Positions 34,692 through 43,167 of a DNA stretch of 64,000 bases are shown one piece after another. The notes beneath the pieces were generated by a model. It saw nothing but the letters and a program-made list of their open reading frames with translations, searched no databases and was not told the origin of the DNA. Source of the stretch: DATARN01 sp963851105 (lineage in GTDB: Bacteria > Actinomycetota > Acidimicrobiia > Acidimicrobiales > Palsa-688); the NCBI GenBank assembly GCA_963851105.1, contig CAWKNP010000013.1, forward strand, positions 6,831 to 70,830, written 5' to 3'. Position 1 is the stretch's first letter, and each line of letters opens with the position of its first letter. Position numbers and translations under genes: made by a program.

Positions 34692-35842
34692 ACCGCCAGC
34701 CCCCCGCTCCCGCCGCCGACCAGGCCGGCTATGCCGGAGGCGAGCCGCTGCGCCAGGAAGTCGTAGTCGAACTCCATCTCGGCGCGCGCCCGAGCGGCCT
34801 GGCCATAGGCCGACGCCAGTTCGGGGTCGTCGATGAGGCGCCTCAGAGCGGCGGCCACCGCCTCAGGGCTGTCGGGGTTGCGCACGACCACCCCAGTCTT
34901 GCCGTCCCCGACCGCCTCGGCGGCACCCCCGCTGTCGCCGGCGACCGAAGGCACGCTGCACGCCGCCGCCTCCAAGAACACGATCCCGAAGCCCTCCTGC
35001 TCGAGCCCGAGCCACCGGCGCCGGCAGCACATGGCAAACACGTCGGCGCTGCCGTACAACGCCGGCAGGTCGGCGTCGGCCAGTCGGCCGAGAAGCCGGA
35101 CCGGGGCGCCGGTGGTGCGCACCAGGTGTCGCAGGCGGGGAAGGTCGCGCCCGCTGCCGGCGATCGCCACCGTCAGATCGGGGTAGGTCCCGGCCAGCAA
35201 CGCCGCCGCCCGGATCAGGACGTCCATCCCCTTGCGGGGTACCAACCGGCTGACGCTGACGACCAGCGGTCCATTGGGGGGCAGCTGCAGAAGGGTCCGG
35301 GTGGCGACCCGGTCGATGGCCGCCAACGGGTGAAAGCGCTCGGTGTCGACGCCGGGGGGAATCTGCACCACCGGGGGAAAGGGGCCCGTTCCGACGGCGC
35401 GTCGCGCCTCGCTCTCGGGGTAGCCCCCGGCCGCGATGACGAGCGAGGACTGCGAGATCACCCGGGCCAGCAATTGCCGGCTGGCGGGCAACCGGCCCGG
35501 TACCGTGATCTCGGTCCCGTGCAGGACTACCCCGTAGGGCAGATCGAGGTGCGGCCCCACAAGGCCGACGGGAAGAACAGGGTCAAGGATCACCGCCTTG
35601 GCCCCCACCTCGGTCGCCAGGCGTCCGATTCGGCGGGTCAGCGCCCGGGTCGGGAGCAGGACGGGCCGGCGGCTGCGGACGATGCGAAACGGCTGCGCCT
35701 TGTCGAACACGTGGGCTCCGCGATGGGCGGCCGTGAAGACCGTCACATCGCCGGCAGGAAGGCGTCGCCACAACTCCCACAGGTAGGACTGGATGCCTCC
35801 GACCTTGGGGGGAAAGTCGTTGGTGACGAGGAGATGGGTCAC
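34688..35842 (-). CDS. GT4-family glycosyltransferase (PimB-like mannosyltransferase)
   Basis: 384 residues, GT-B fold. The N-terminus THLLVTNDFPPKVGGIQSYL holds the acceptor-site glycine loop. The nucleotide-sugar half has VVSVSRLVPRKGMDVLIRA (the Arg-Lys phosphate binders), and the E(x7)E motif is in EQEGFGIVFLEAAA. The length and these motifs closely resemble PimB', which adds mannose to phosphatidylinositol mannosides from GDP-mannose on the inner membrane face. The ArsA/SRPBCC context agrees. A related envelope mannosyl- or glucosyltransferase cannot be excluded. Its last codons fall in a minisatellite. Confidence 0.85.
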   Translation of the reverse strand: MTHLLVTNDFPPKVGGIQSYLWELWRRLPAGDVTVFTAAHRGAHVFDKAQPFRIVRSRRPVLLPTRALTRRIGRLATEVGAKAVILDPVLPVGLVGPHLDLPYGVVLHGTEITVPGRLPASRQLLARVISQSSLVIAAGGYPESEARRAVGTGPFPPVVQIPPGVDTERFHPLAAIDRVATRTLLQLPPNGPLVVSVSRLVPRKGMDVLIRAAALLAGTYPDLTVAIAGSGRDLPRLRHLVRTTGAPVRLLGRLADADLPALYGSADVFAMCCRRRWLGLEQEGFGIVFLEAAACSVPSVAGDSGGAAEAVGDGKTGVVVRNPDSPEAVAAALRRLIDDPELASAYGQAARARAEMEFDYDFLAQRLASGIAGLVGGGSGGLAV

Positions 35843-35905
35843 GGCTGGTCGGAGCCCGGCGCAGCTGGGGCGCCGGGAAGGCTTTAGCCTCTCACCTACC
35901 GCTGG

Positions 35906-37240
35906 CTACGTCAGATCGGAGGCTGCGATTTCGAGTTCGCGCCGCACGTCGGGATGCTCGTCGCCGGCCACCGTGGCCAGGAGATCGTGGCGCCCGAGCC
36001 GGGCAGCAGCCCAAACCGCGTGGCCCCGCAGGATCGGGTCGGCATCGGCCAAGGCTCGGACCAGCGCCGCTTCGACACCCACGTCATGGCCGTCGGCGGT
36101 GTTGGCCAGGACGACGAGGGCGTTGCGGCGCAGGTACCGGGGCTCGCGCCTGGGGATGTACCACCGACCGTAACGGTCCATCAGCTCGGCGTCAGAGGCG
36201 GCAAGCAGCTCGAGCAGGTCGACGGTGGGGCGGTCGCCGGGGCCGGGCCGGAACCGATCCTGACCCTCGCCGGCGCCACTTCCTCCGCTCGGGCCACCGC
36301 CCCCACCGGCGCTATCTCTTGCACCGAGGCCACCTCTTGCGCCGACGCCGCCGTCGCCGCCGGCCCCCGTCGGGGCGAGCACGATCCGCACCGCGGCAGC
36401 GTTCTCCGGGCAGACCTCCTGGCAGTCGTCGCAACCGTAGAGACGGTCGCCGAGCGCCGCCCGGTACTCGAGCGGAAACACCCCGGGCGCCTGGACCAGC
36501 CAGGCCAGGCAACGCCGGGCGTCGAGCACGCCCGGCGCCACCAGCGCACCCGTCGGGCAGGCGGGGAGGCAGCGCCGGCAGGCGCCACAGCCATCGGCGA
36601 CCAACTCCACCGCCGGCGGTAGCGGGGCATCGGTCACGACACTGCCGAGAACGAACCACGATCCCAGTCCCGGCAGGAGGAGGTTGGTGTTCTTCCCGTA
36701 CCAGCCGAGACCGGCCCGTCGAGCGGCCTCGCGGTCGACCAGGGCGTTGTCGTCGGCAATCACCCGCGCCTGCCAACCGTCGCGCTGCAGCCTCTCGGCG
36801 ATGACACCGAGGGCGTGGCGAAGCGGTCCGTAGTGGTCGTCGGACGCATACCGGGCGACAACACCGGTCGCCGCTGCCCCGCTGCCTGCCACAGCGCCGC
36901 CGCCTGCTACAGCGCCACCGGCTGCGACAGTGTCACCACCGGCCGCAGCTCCACCGGGCGCCCCGGCGGCACCTGTCGCCACGCCGGCCGTAGAGGCGGC
37001 ACCCGTACGCTGCGAGGGGTACCGCCGGGCCCCGACCACGAGGGCCTGGGCACCGGCGACGATGCGTTGCGGCTCAGTAGACCGGGCCGGGTTGCGGTAG
37101 GTGAACGCCATCCCCCCGTGCAGGCCGGCCGTTCGCCGGGCCTCAAGGTGTCCGCGGGTCTCGGTGAAGGCAGTGGCAGCGGCGATGCCGACGGCATCGA
37201 GTCCGGCGGCCAATCCGATGGCGCGCAACTCGTCGCACAA
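35906..37240 (-). CDS. queG: Epoxyqueuosine reductase
   Basis: Cobalamin-dependent iron-sulfur enzyme for the last step of queuosine synthesis in tRNA. 444 residues. It has the N-terminal GIAAATAF, RYASDDHYGPLRHAL, GWYGKNTNLLLP and two [4Fe-4S] motifs (CGACRRCLPACPTGAL and CDDCQEVCP), then HEAT-like repeats (RRNALVVLANT) near the C-terminus. Two low-complexity inserts rich in Ala/Gly (about 80-125) and Gly/Ser (about 290-330) make it longer than the usual 370-390. No other que gene is in the window. B12 use links it with the class II reductase. Confidence 0.9.
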   Translation of the reverse strand: MCDELRAIGLAAGLDAVGIAAATAFTETRGHLEARRTAGLHGGMAFTYRNPARSTEPQRIVAGAQALVVGARRYPSQRTGAASTAGVATGAAGAPGGAAAGGDTVAAGGAVAGGGAVAGSGAAATGVVARYASDDHYGPLRHALGVIAERLQRDGWQARVIADDNALVDREAARRAGLGWYGKNTNLLLPGLGSWFVLGSVVTDAPLPPAVELVADGCGACRRCLPACPTGALVAPGVLDARRCLAWLVQAPGVFPLEYRAALGDRLYGCDDCQEVCPENAAAVRIVLAPTGAGGDGGVGARGGLGARDSAGGGGGPSGGSGAGEGQDRFRPGPGDRPTVDLLELLAASDAELMDRYGRWYIPRREPRYLRRNALVVLANTADGHDVGVEAALVRALADADPILRGHAVWAAARLGRHDLLATVAGDEHPDVRRELEIAASDLT

Positions 37241-37248
37241 CGACTGCG

Positions 37249-38946
37249 TTACTGCGGCTCCCCGCCCCGGCGCCGGAGCTTGCGCCGACCGGCCCGGCTC
37301 TGCCGTTCCTCGGGCGTCAACCGGCCCCGGGTGGCTCGGGAGGCAGCCGCCCCCTCGGGCGCTCCTGCCTGCCCGGCCCGTATGAGGACCTGGTCGCCGC
37401 GCGACGGCGCCGGGTCAGTCCCGTATTCGAGCCCGTCCACGTCACCATCGACATCCAGGGAGAGGATGTCAATCGCGGGAACGGGAGCGGTGACCGGGTC
37501 GTGGTCGTGGTCCGAGGTCGGGGCGAAGAGCAGATCGGATTCCGCCGGATCTGCATCGACGACAATCGGGCGGGCCCGAAGGGGCCGCCGGGGCGCCTTG
37601 GGCTCGTCCGACGGCGCCGGCCCAGGATCGGGCTCCGAACCAGAGGCGGTGTGGTTGTTGGGCGTCGCCGCCAAGCCGGATCGCCCAACACCAAAGCGCT
37701 CGGCTGTCGACGTCTTGCGCTCGCGAGCGGAATGGGGAGGACTGAAGCGGCTGGCCACCGGCGGCGCCGGCTCTGCCAATGCAGCCTGGGTGGGCGAAGC
37801 TCGAGGGGAGACGACCGGTCGCCGCGTGGTGGTGGCCATCGGCGGTTCGGACGACTCGTCGCGGGTCATGCGTGACGGTGCCCGCAACGGGCGCTCGCGC
37901 CGCGGCTTCTCGCTTGCCGTAGATGGCGGAGTGGAAGCGGATGCTGGCGCCTTGGACTCCTCGGAAGCGGCCGCTGAGAGAGGGCGCAATGGCCGGGGAC
38001 GGCGCTCGGTCGGCGGTGCGGCAGTGGCCGCAGCCGCCGCCGCCGGTTCTGGGCGGCTTTCCGGCCCTGATACCGCTGACGGGGCGGGTGCCGGCGGCCG
38101 CTCGCGGCTCGAACTACTCGGCTGCGGCGGCGCGGTGCGGCTTATCCCGGTCCCGCTGGCCAGGAGGGAGAGACGGCCCGAGGGACGCGCCGCCTTGGGG
38201 GCGGGGACCACCGCCCGGGGCGGAGCCACCGCCGCCCGTTGCGCCGACGCCGAAATCGGCGTGGCGGGTGGCAGGGCGGCAGGGCGGCGACGGCCGGCCT
38301 CGACATAGGCCAGCTCGTTGCCCAAGCGGTTGACCGCCTTCAGCACGCCATGGGTCATGTCGATCGTCCAGTCGGCGTGCTGGCGGCGCCGCTCGGAAAG
38401 GTAGGACACGCGCACCACCCAGCCGCCATCGGGCTGCTGGAACGCCGTCCAGGCGTCGTCGACGGCAGGGCCCGACAGGATGATGCCGCGCTCGGCCAGG
38501 TTCCAGAGGACCGACTCGCCCAGTGTTTGCGTAGAAGGGCCGATCCGAGGCTTGTTGTAGGTGAGCCCGACGGCCTTTTCGATCACACGGGCCTGTTCGG
38601 CCAGCACCGGGGGCGCGAATCGCCCGACCCAGTCCTCCGACATGCCCGCCTCTTCGGCGACTTCGCCGACACTGCTGCCGGTGCGCAAAAGCGCCTGCAC
38701 CTGGCGAGGAGTCAGCTTGCTCTGGGCCTTGGGACGGTGGAGCAACACCCCGGTCCCGTTGCCCGTGGCTCTCTTTACGACGTCGCTGCCGTCCTCTCCA
38801 GCCTGCAGCCGGAGCAGCGCCTCGATCTGCTCGACCATTGCCCGGTCCAGATTGACGACAAAGCTCCCCTGATCGGCGCCGCGTCGCGTCCCGAGAATAA
38901 GCCCCTTGTGATCGGTTGTGAATCCGACAAGATGGAGCTGTTGCAC
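37249..38946 (-). CDS. sepH: Septation protein SepH
   Basis: 565 residues from GTG 38946, giving the family start VQQLHLVGFTTDHKGLILGT. The N-terminal conserved DUF3071 region contains a helix-turn-helix-like segment (SKLTPRQVQALLRTGSSVGEVAEEA, about residues 76-100) that in Streptomyces SepH binds FtsZ and aids assembly of the division ring. The remaining 330 residues are Pro/Ala/Arg-rich and disordered, as in homologues. It lies just upstream of queG on the minus strand. A strong actinobacterial marker. Confidence 0.9.
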   Translation of the reverse strand: MQQLHLVGFTTDHKGLILGTRRGADQGSFVVNLDRAMVEQIEALLRLQAGEDGSDVVKRATGNGTGVLLHRPKAQSKLTPRQVQALLRTGSSVGEVAEEAGMSEDWVGRFAPPVLAEQARVIEKAVGLTYNKPRIGPSTQTLGESVLWNLAERGIILSGPAVDDAWTAFQQPDGGWVVRVSYLSERRRQHADWTIDMTHGVLKAVNRLGNELAYVEAGRRRPAALPPATPISASAQRAAVAPPRAVVPAPKAARPSGRLSLLASGTGISRTAPPQPSSSSRERPPAPAPSAVSGPESRPEPAAAAAATAAPPTERRPRPLRPLSAAASEESKAPASASTPPSTASEKPRRERPLRAPSRMTRDESSEPPMATTTRRPVVSPRASPTQAALAEPAPPVASRFSPPHSARERKTSTAERFGVGRSGLAATPNNHTASGSEPDPGPAPSDEPKAPRRPLRARPIVVDADPAESDLLFAPTSDHDHDPVTAPVPAIDILSLDVDGDVDGLEYGTDPAPSRGDQVLIRAGQAGAPEGAAASRATRGRLTPEERQSRAGRRKLRRRGGEPQ

Positions 38947-39049
38947 CGAGCCCCCGTACGCTGGCGTCCGGTCGGACCCCTTCAAAAAAACGCTACCACC
39001 TCTGCCTCCCGATCTGGCGCACCTTGCGATGGGCCTGACCAGCGGTTAT

Positions 39050-39247
39050 TCAGGCACAGGTGCTCTGCGGGCGGTGGCGCAGCAGCGGCACGAGGCCGAC
39101 GCGGCTCAGCATCCGCACGGCGCGCTCCTCGTCGGCGTCGATGATGACGGCATCACCGGACTCGTCGCAGAGAAACGTCACCACACAGTCCCGACATTGG
39201 GTGGTGTGCTGCATACAACATTCGTCGCAACTGATCACGAGGCTCAT
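39050..39247 (-). CDS. Small Cys-rich conserved-type protein
   Basis: 65 residues from ATG 39247. The N-terminal half has a tight Cys cluster (CDECCMQHTTQCRDCVVTFLC), which could hold zinc or an iron-sulfur cluster. The rest is DAVIIDADEERAVRMLSRVG. Similar short proteins occur near sepH in Actinobacteria. Function unknown. Confidence 0.65.
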   Translation of the reverse strand: MSLVISCDECCMQHTTQCRDCVVTFLCDESGDAVIIDADEERAVRMLSRVGLVPLLRHRPQSTCA

Positions 39248-39304
39248 GCCGCCATCATGAACGCTGGATGTGACCATAACTCCAGGCACAACGACCCGAT
39301 CCGC

Positions 39305-39541
39305 TCAGACCTCGCTGTCGGCGACCGCCGCGACGGTCTCGACTGCGTGGGCCGAGCCACACCACCGGCACGACACTTCCTCGATATCGTCGGCCAGCAC
39401 TTGCTCCTCCTCGACGGTCAGATCGCCTCCCACGGTGAAGTGGTAGAAGGCCCTGGTCCGCCGGGTCATCGTGACGTCGAAACGGGTCACGTTGCCGCAG
39501 GCGGTACAGCGGTAGTGAGCAACGGGTGCCACACGGGCCAC
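39305..39541 (-). CDS. Small zinc-ribbon protein
   Basis: 78 residues with two Cys-x2-Cys pairs (CTACG at about 12 and CRWCG at about 58) flanking a beta-rich middle (TRAFYHFTVGGDLTVEEEQVL). It probably folds as a zinc ribbon. It lies upstream of the Cys-rich small gene on the same strand and is divergent from the Lrp-like gene. No specific function. Confidence 0.7.
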   Translation of the reverse strand: MARVAPVAHYRCTACGNVTRFDVTMTRRTRAFYHFTVGGDLTVEEEQVLADDIEEVSCRWCGSAHAVETVAAVADSEV

Positions 39542-39579
39542 CCTAACGCCCCGAACTTGCAGCCCCTAACGTGCAGTTC

Positions 39580-39858
39580 ATGGTGGTTCATGCCTTTGTC
39601 CTGATCGATGCCGAGCCGGGCCGCGTCGCCGACCTGGCCGGCGAGTTAGCTGATGTCGCCGGCGTTGCCGAGGTGTACTCCGTCGCCGGCGAGGCCGACC
39701 TGGTGGCGATCATCCGGGTTCGCGAACACGACGAACTGGCCGATGTCGTGACACGGCGCATCTCGAGCCTTCCGGGGATCACCAATACCAGGACCCTGGT
39801 GGCGTTCCAGGCCTTCAGCCGCCACGATCTTGAGGCCATGTGGGATCTCGGGACGTAG
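39580..39858 (+). CDS. Stand-alone Lrp/AsnC ligand-binding (RAM) domain protein
   Basis: 92 residues from ATG 39580 (GTG starts at 39571 and 39583 are possible). The whole protein is a RAM-type alpha/beta fold: VHAFVLIDAEPGRVADLAGE, the glycine ligand site in VYSVAGEADLVAIIRVREH and SLPGITNTRTLVAFQAFS. There is no DNA-binding domain, so it may modulate an Lrp partner or bind amino acids as an oligomer. Confidence 0.85.
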   Translation: MVVHAFVLIDAEPGRVADLAGELADVAGVAEVYSVAGEADLVAIIRVREHDELADVVTRRISSLPGITNTRTLVAFQAFSRHDLEAMWDLGT

Positions 39859-39867
39859 CATCGAGGG

Positions 39868-40446
39868 GTGGCTGACTTCTTCACCGCGGTCCTTGTGGTC
39901 AATCTTCTTATCGCCGTCACCTGCGTTCTACCGGCGGCTTGGGTGCTGCACAAGCTCCGCCGCGCCAACCGGGTGGTGCCCGGCCGGCGCTCGGCGGCAC
40001 CGCTGTCATGGCTGGTCTCCTTCGGGGCGCCGGCGCGCCTGCACCGCCGGCTGCGCCGTGCTGTCTCCGCCGCCAACCTCTCCGTGGCCATTTCCCCCGC
40101 CGCCCAGACCCTCCAGGACGTCGCTGGCGAGCTGGTTGGGCGGGCTGCCTCGACCGACGACTGCCTCGTCGCCGTCAACGCCCTCCACCCCGCGGTCCGC
40201 CGAGCCCACCTGACCCAGCTGACCGCCGCTGTCCGCGAGATCGAGTTGTCCACCGGCCGCCTCCATCGCCTAAGCAGCGACTGGCGCCTGCGCCTCGACC
40301 AGGCGGCCGCCTCGGCGATGCCCTTCCCCGACCTCCACGAGCGGATGGACTCCGTCGAGGCCGCCCTGCGGGAGCTGCCCCACCCCCCCGGCGGCCAAAC
40401 GCTGATGCCCGCCGCCGCACCGGCGCCCGCCAGGCTGGCCCGGTAG
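39868..40446 (+). CDS. Hypothetical protein with N-terminal membrane anchor
   Basis: 192 residues from GTG 39868. One hydrophobic helix (about 5-27: FFTAVLVVNLLIAVTCVLPA) is followed by a basic stretch and a mostly helical cytoplasmic region with possible coiled coil (about 85-160). The C-terminus is Pro/Ala-rich. It starts 9 bp after the RAM gene, so they are probably co-transcribed. No family recognised. Confidence 0.68.
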   Translation: MADFFTAVLVVNLLIAVTCVLPAAWVLHKLRRANRVVPGRRSAAPLSWLVSFGAPARLHRRLRRAVSAANLSVAISPAAQTLQDVAGELVGRAASTDDCLVAVNALHPAVRRAHLTQLTAAVREIELSTGRLHRLSSDWRLRLDQAAASAMPFPDLHERMDSVEAALRELPHPPGGQTLMPAAAPAPARLAR

Positions 40447-40456
40447 GGCGCCACGA

Positions 40457-40506
40457 CCCAAAGTGCTTTGAAACGACGGTATTCCGTCGTTTCAAAGCAC
40501 TTTGGG
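40457..40506. terminator. Perfect 23-bp inverted repeat, likely bidirectional hairpin
   Basis: Left arm 40457-40479 (CCCAAAGTGCTTTGAAACG...) is an exact reverse complement of right arm 40484-40506, with loop TATT. It lies 10 bp after the stop of a plus-strand gene and upstream in sequence of the minus-strand trpD end, so it can stop both transcripts. There is no T-tract. The perfect match over 23 bp is longer than typical terminators, so a small mobile hairpin is an alternative. Confidence 0.7.
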
Positions 40507-40514
40507 GATCGACA

Positions 40515-40755
40515 CGCGCTACGAAACGCTCGAACCGCCCGAAGCCCCCGCACTCCCGCCCCCGCGCCTGCCAAAGCCCCCGGCCGCCGAACCGCTCAAA
40601 ACCGCCCGAAGCCCCCGCCCCCGAGCCCCGCCCCCGAACCGCCCCGAGCCCCCGCTCCACATCGCCCAAACGGTCCCAAGCCCCCGCAGAGAACCGCCCC
40701 AAGCCCCCGCCCCCAAGCCCCCGCCCCCGAACCGCCCCAAGCCCCGGCCCTTAAG
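40515..40755. repeat. C-rich degenerate repeat tract downstream of trpD
   Basis: About 240 bp of irregular CCGCCCC-AAGCCCCCG units without a credible gene. The region between the genes (40447-40750) holds only this tract and the hairpin. The minus strand, which is the trpD transcript sense, has many runs of four to five G and could form G-quadruplexes. Confidence 0.65.
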
Positions 40756-41818
40756 CCGCCCCCGCCTGGGCCTGCGACACCGCCACGAGCCGCCGCAACC
40801 GCTCTTCCGCCAGCCCGTCGTCAATGGCGGCCGCGGCCAGGACCAGGCCTGAGGCAAGGTCGGCCGCCGCCCCCCCGGCGATCAGCCCCGCGGCCGCGTT
40901 GAGCAGGACGATGTCACGCCGGGCCCCCTTTTCCCCGGCCAATACCCGCCGGGCGAAGTCGGCGTTGATGGCGGCGTCACCACCGAGAAGGTCCGCTTTT
41001 GCCACCCGCGCCAGACCGAGCGCCACGGGGTCGACCTGGTATGACGTCACCACTCCCCCAATGGACGACACGACCGTCGAGCAGTCCGTCGTCGTCAACT
41101 CGTCCAGCCCGTCGTGGCCGTAGACGACCAGCGTGTGGGTGGCTCCGTTGGCCGCCAGCACTCCGACCATCTTGTCGGCCATGGTGGGGTCGGAGACGCC
41201 GACGACCTGGCGCCGTACCCGGGCGGGGTTGGCCAGAGGACCGAGAAAGTTGAAGACCGTCGGCACCCCCAGCTCCCGGCGCGTCGGCCCCGCGTGGCGC
41301 ATCGACGGGTGGAAACGAGGAGCGAAGCAGAACCCCATCCCTGCCTCCGCCACGCACGCCGCCACCCCGTCAGGCCCCAGGCTGATCGCCACGCCGAGCG
41401 CCTCGAGCAGGTCCGCGGAGCCCGCCTTCGACGAGGCCGCCCGGCCGCCGTGCTTGCACACCGGCACGCCGGCGCCCGCCACCACAAACGCCGCGATCGT
41501 CGACACGTTGATGGTGCCGCTGCGGTCGCCCCCGGTCCCACAGGTGTCCACCACCGCCGAAGCCAGCCCCGGCGCCAGGGGCACGAGCTCGGCAGCCGAC
41601 ACCATGGCCTGCACCATCCCCGTCATCTCCTCGACGGTCTCGCCCTTGCAGCGCAACCCGAAGATGAACGCCGCCAGCTGCGAGGCGGTGGCGGTGCCCT
41701 CGAACACGTCGGCCAGCGCGGCACCCGCCTCGGCGGCGGAGAGGTCGCTTCCCGACGCCAGCCGGCCCAGGATGAACGGCCAGCCGCCCAGCTCCTGCAG
41801 TGTGACGGTCATTCGCAC
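40751..41818 (-). CDS. trpD: Anthranilate phosphoribosyltransferase
   Basis: Second step of tryptophan synthesis: joins anthranilate and PRPP. 355 residues. The PRPP loop GTGGD is at 94-98, and KHGGRAASSKAGSADLLEALG (about 122-142) and HPSMRHAGPTRRELG (about 171-185) hold the substrate residues. Other trp genes are not in the window. It lies 7 bp downstream of the acyl-CoA dehydrogenase gene on the minus strand. An ATG two codons in (41812) is an equal start candidate. Confidence 0.96.
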   Translation of the reverse strand: MRMTVTLQELGGWPFILGRLASGSDLSAAEAGAALADVFEGTATASQLAAFIFGLRCKGETVEEMTGMVQAMVSAAELVPLAPGLASAVVDTCGTGGDRSGTINVSTIAAFVVAGAGVPVCKHGGRAASSKAGSADLLEALGVAISLGPDGVAACVAEAGMGFCFAPRFHPSMRHAGPTRRELGVPTVFNFLGPLANPARVRRQVVGVSDPTMADKMVGVLAANGATHTLVVYGHDGLDELTTTDCSTVVSSIGGVVTSYQVDPVALGLARVAKADLLGGDAAINADFARRVLAGEKGARRDIVLLNAAAGLIAGGAAADLASGLVLAAAAIDDGLAEERLRRLVAVSQAQAGAA

Positions 41819-41825
41819 ACGCCCC

Positions 41826-42980
41826 CTAGTCCCACCAGATGTCCCGGTCCAGCACGCCCCGGGCGATCAGGCCCAGCTGGATCTGGCTCGTGCCCTCGAC
41901 GATCGTCAGCTGCTTGGCGTCGCGGTAGTACAGCTCGGTCGGATGGTCCTTCATGTAGCCGGCGGCACCCAGCAGCTGCAGTGAGAGGTCGGCCGCCCGC
42001 ACGGCCAGCTCCGTGGCGTAGTACTTGGCCATCGACAGGTACGGGACCCATTCCTTGGTGAAGCGGCCCAGGTCGGCATAGGACGCGGCCCGGTAGGTGA
42101 GCAGCCGGGCGGCCTCGATCTCGGTGGCCAGCTTGGCGATCTCCCACTGGATCCCCTGAAAATCCGCCACCGTGCGCCCGAAGGCGGCCCGCTGCTGGGC
42201 GTAGGCGGTGGCGTACATCAGCGCGCCCTCGGCCAGGCCAATCCCCCGGGCTGCCACGAGCGGGCGCATGGCGTTGAGGCCGAGCATGGCGAGGCGGAAG
42301 CCACCGATGTCGCCGATCACATTCGCCTCGGCCACGAACGCGTCCCGCAGGATGAGCTCGCCGGTGTCGACGCCCCGCACGCCCATCTTGCGGTCGATGC
42401 TACCGACCTCGACGCCGGGGGCTGCCCGATCGACGATGAATGCGGTGATCGACTCCCGGGAGTCGCCAGTACGGGCGAAGACGGTGTACCAGTCTGCTTG
42501 GGCCACGCCCGACATCCAGCATTTGACGCCGTTCAACTGCCAGCCGCCGTCCGCGGGCACCGCCCGGGTGCGCATACCAGACACGTCGCTGCCCGCCTGC
42601 GCCTCCGACAGCCCGAAGGCGGCTCGGGTCTCGCCGGCCGCGATGGCCGGAAGGTAGCGGCGCTTCTGATCCTCGCTCCCCGCGATCAACAGCGGCCCCG
42701 TCGGCAGGCGGGTGAGCAGGAGCATCAGGGCGGCGGCGTTGGAGTACTTGGCCACTTCCTCGATGGCGATCGTGAGGCCGAGGGTCCCCCCGCCCCCGCC
42801 GCCGTACTCCTCGGGGAGCCCGAGCCCGAGCAGGCCCGCTTGCCGGAAGGCGGCGAACAGGTCGTCGGGGTACTCCCCCGTTTCGTCGATCTCCCGGGCC
42901 CGGGGGCGCACCTTGTCCTGGGCCAGGCGCCGGACCGACGCCTGAAGTTGCGCCAGCTCGTCGGGCAGGTCCCAGTCCAC
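41826..42980 (-). CDS. Acyl-CoA dehydrogenase
   Basis: FAD-dependent enzyme for alpha,beta-desaturation of acyl-CoA. 384 residues. It has the helical N-domain (LPEEYGGGGGGTLGLTIAIEE), the FAD-binding FGLSEAQAGSDVSGMRT (about 123-140), WMSGVAQADWYTVFAR, RTVADFQGIQWEIA and the catalytic Glu in LTIVEGTSQIQ near the C-terminus. Chain-length specificity is unknown. It is the upstream partner of trpD, but that pairing has no obvious metabolic sense. Confidence 0.95.
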   Translation of the reverse strand: MDWDLPDELAQLQASVRRLAQDKVRPRAREIDETGEYPDDLFAAFRQAGLLGLGLPEEYGGGGGGTLGLTIAIEEVAKYSNAAALMLLLTRLPTGPLLIAGSEDQKRRYLPAIAAGETRAAFGLSEAQAGSDVSGMRTRAVPADGGWQLNGVKCWMSGVAQADWYTVFARTGDSRESITAFIVDRAAPGVEVGSIDRKMGVRGVDTGELILRDAFVAEANVIGDIGGFRLAMLGLNAMRPLVAARGIGLAEGALMYATAYAQQRAAFGRTVADFQGIQWEIAKLATEIEAARLLTYRAASYADLGRFTKEWVPYLSMAKYYATELAVRAADLSLQLLGAAGYMKDHPTELYYRDAKQLTIVEGTSQIQLGLIARGVLDRDIWWD

Positions 42981-43006
42981 GGCCGCCGACGGTACTCGGG
43001 GCGGCT

Positions 43007-43136
43007 GGGAGCAGTTGCCCAGCGGTCGGGAGCAGCCGGCCAGGGGGCCAGGAGCAGGCGGCCAGCGGGTAGGAGCAGTCGGGGCCAGCCGGCGGGGAGC
43101 AGCCGGCCAGCGGGTGGGAGCAGGCGGGGAAAAGGG
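43007..43136. repeat. Six imperfect 21-24 bp repeats between acyl-CoA dehydrogenase and whiB
   Basis: Units beginning GGGAGCAG(C/T)(C/G)GGCCAG start near 43007, 43028, 43050, 43071, 43095 and 43116. The tract fills the intergenic gap downstream of whiB and upstream of the dehydrogenase gene. No gene is visible in it. Confidence 0.65.
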
Positions 43137-43167
43137 GGCGGGGTCGGGCTGGGCTCTGGTGGGCGGC

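Noticed and set aside
38956..38985. Upstream ATG of sepH
   Set aside because: The family N-terminus starts exactly at GTG 38946; the 13 extra residues have no counterpart in homologues.
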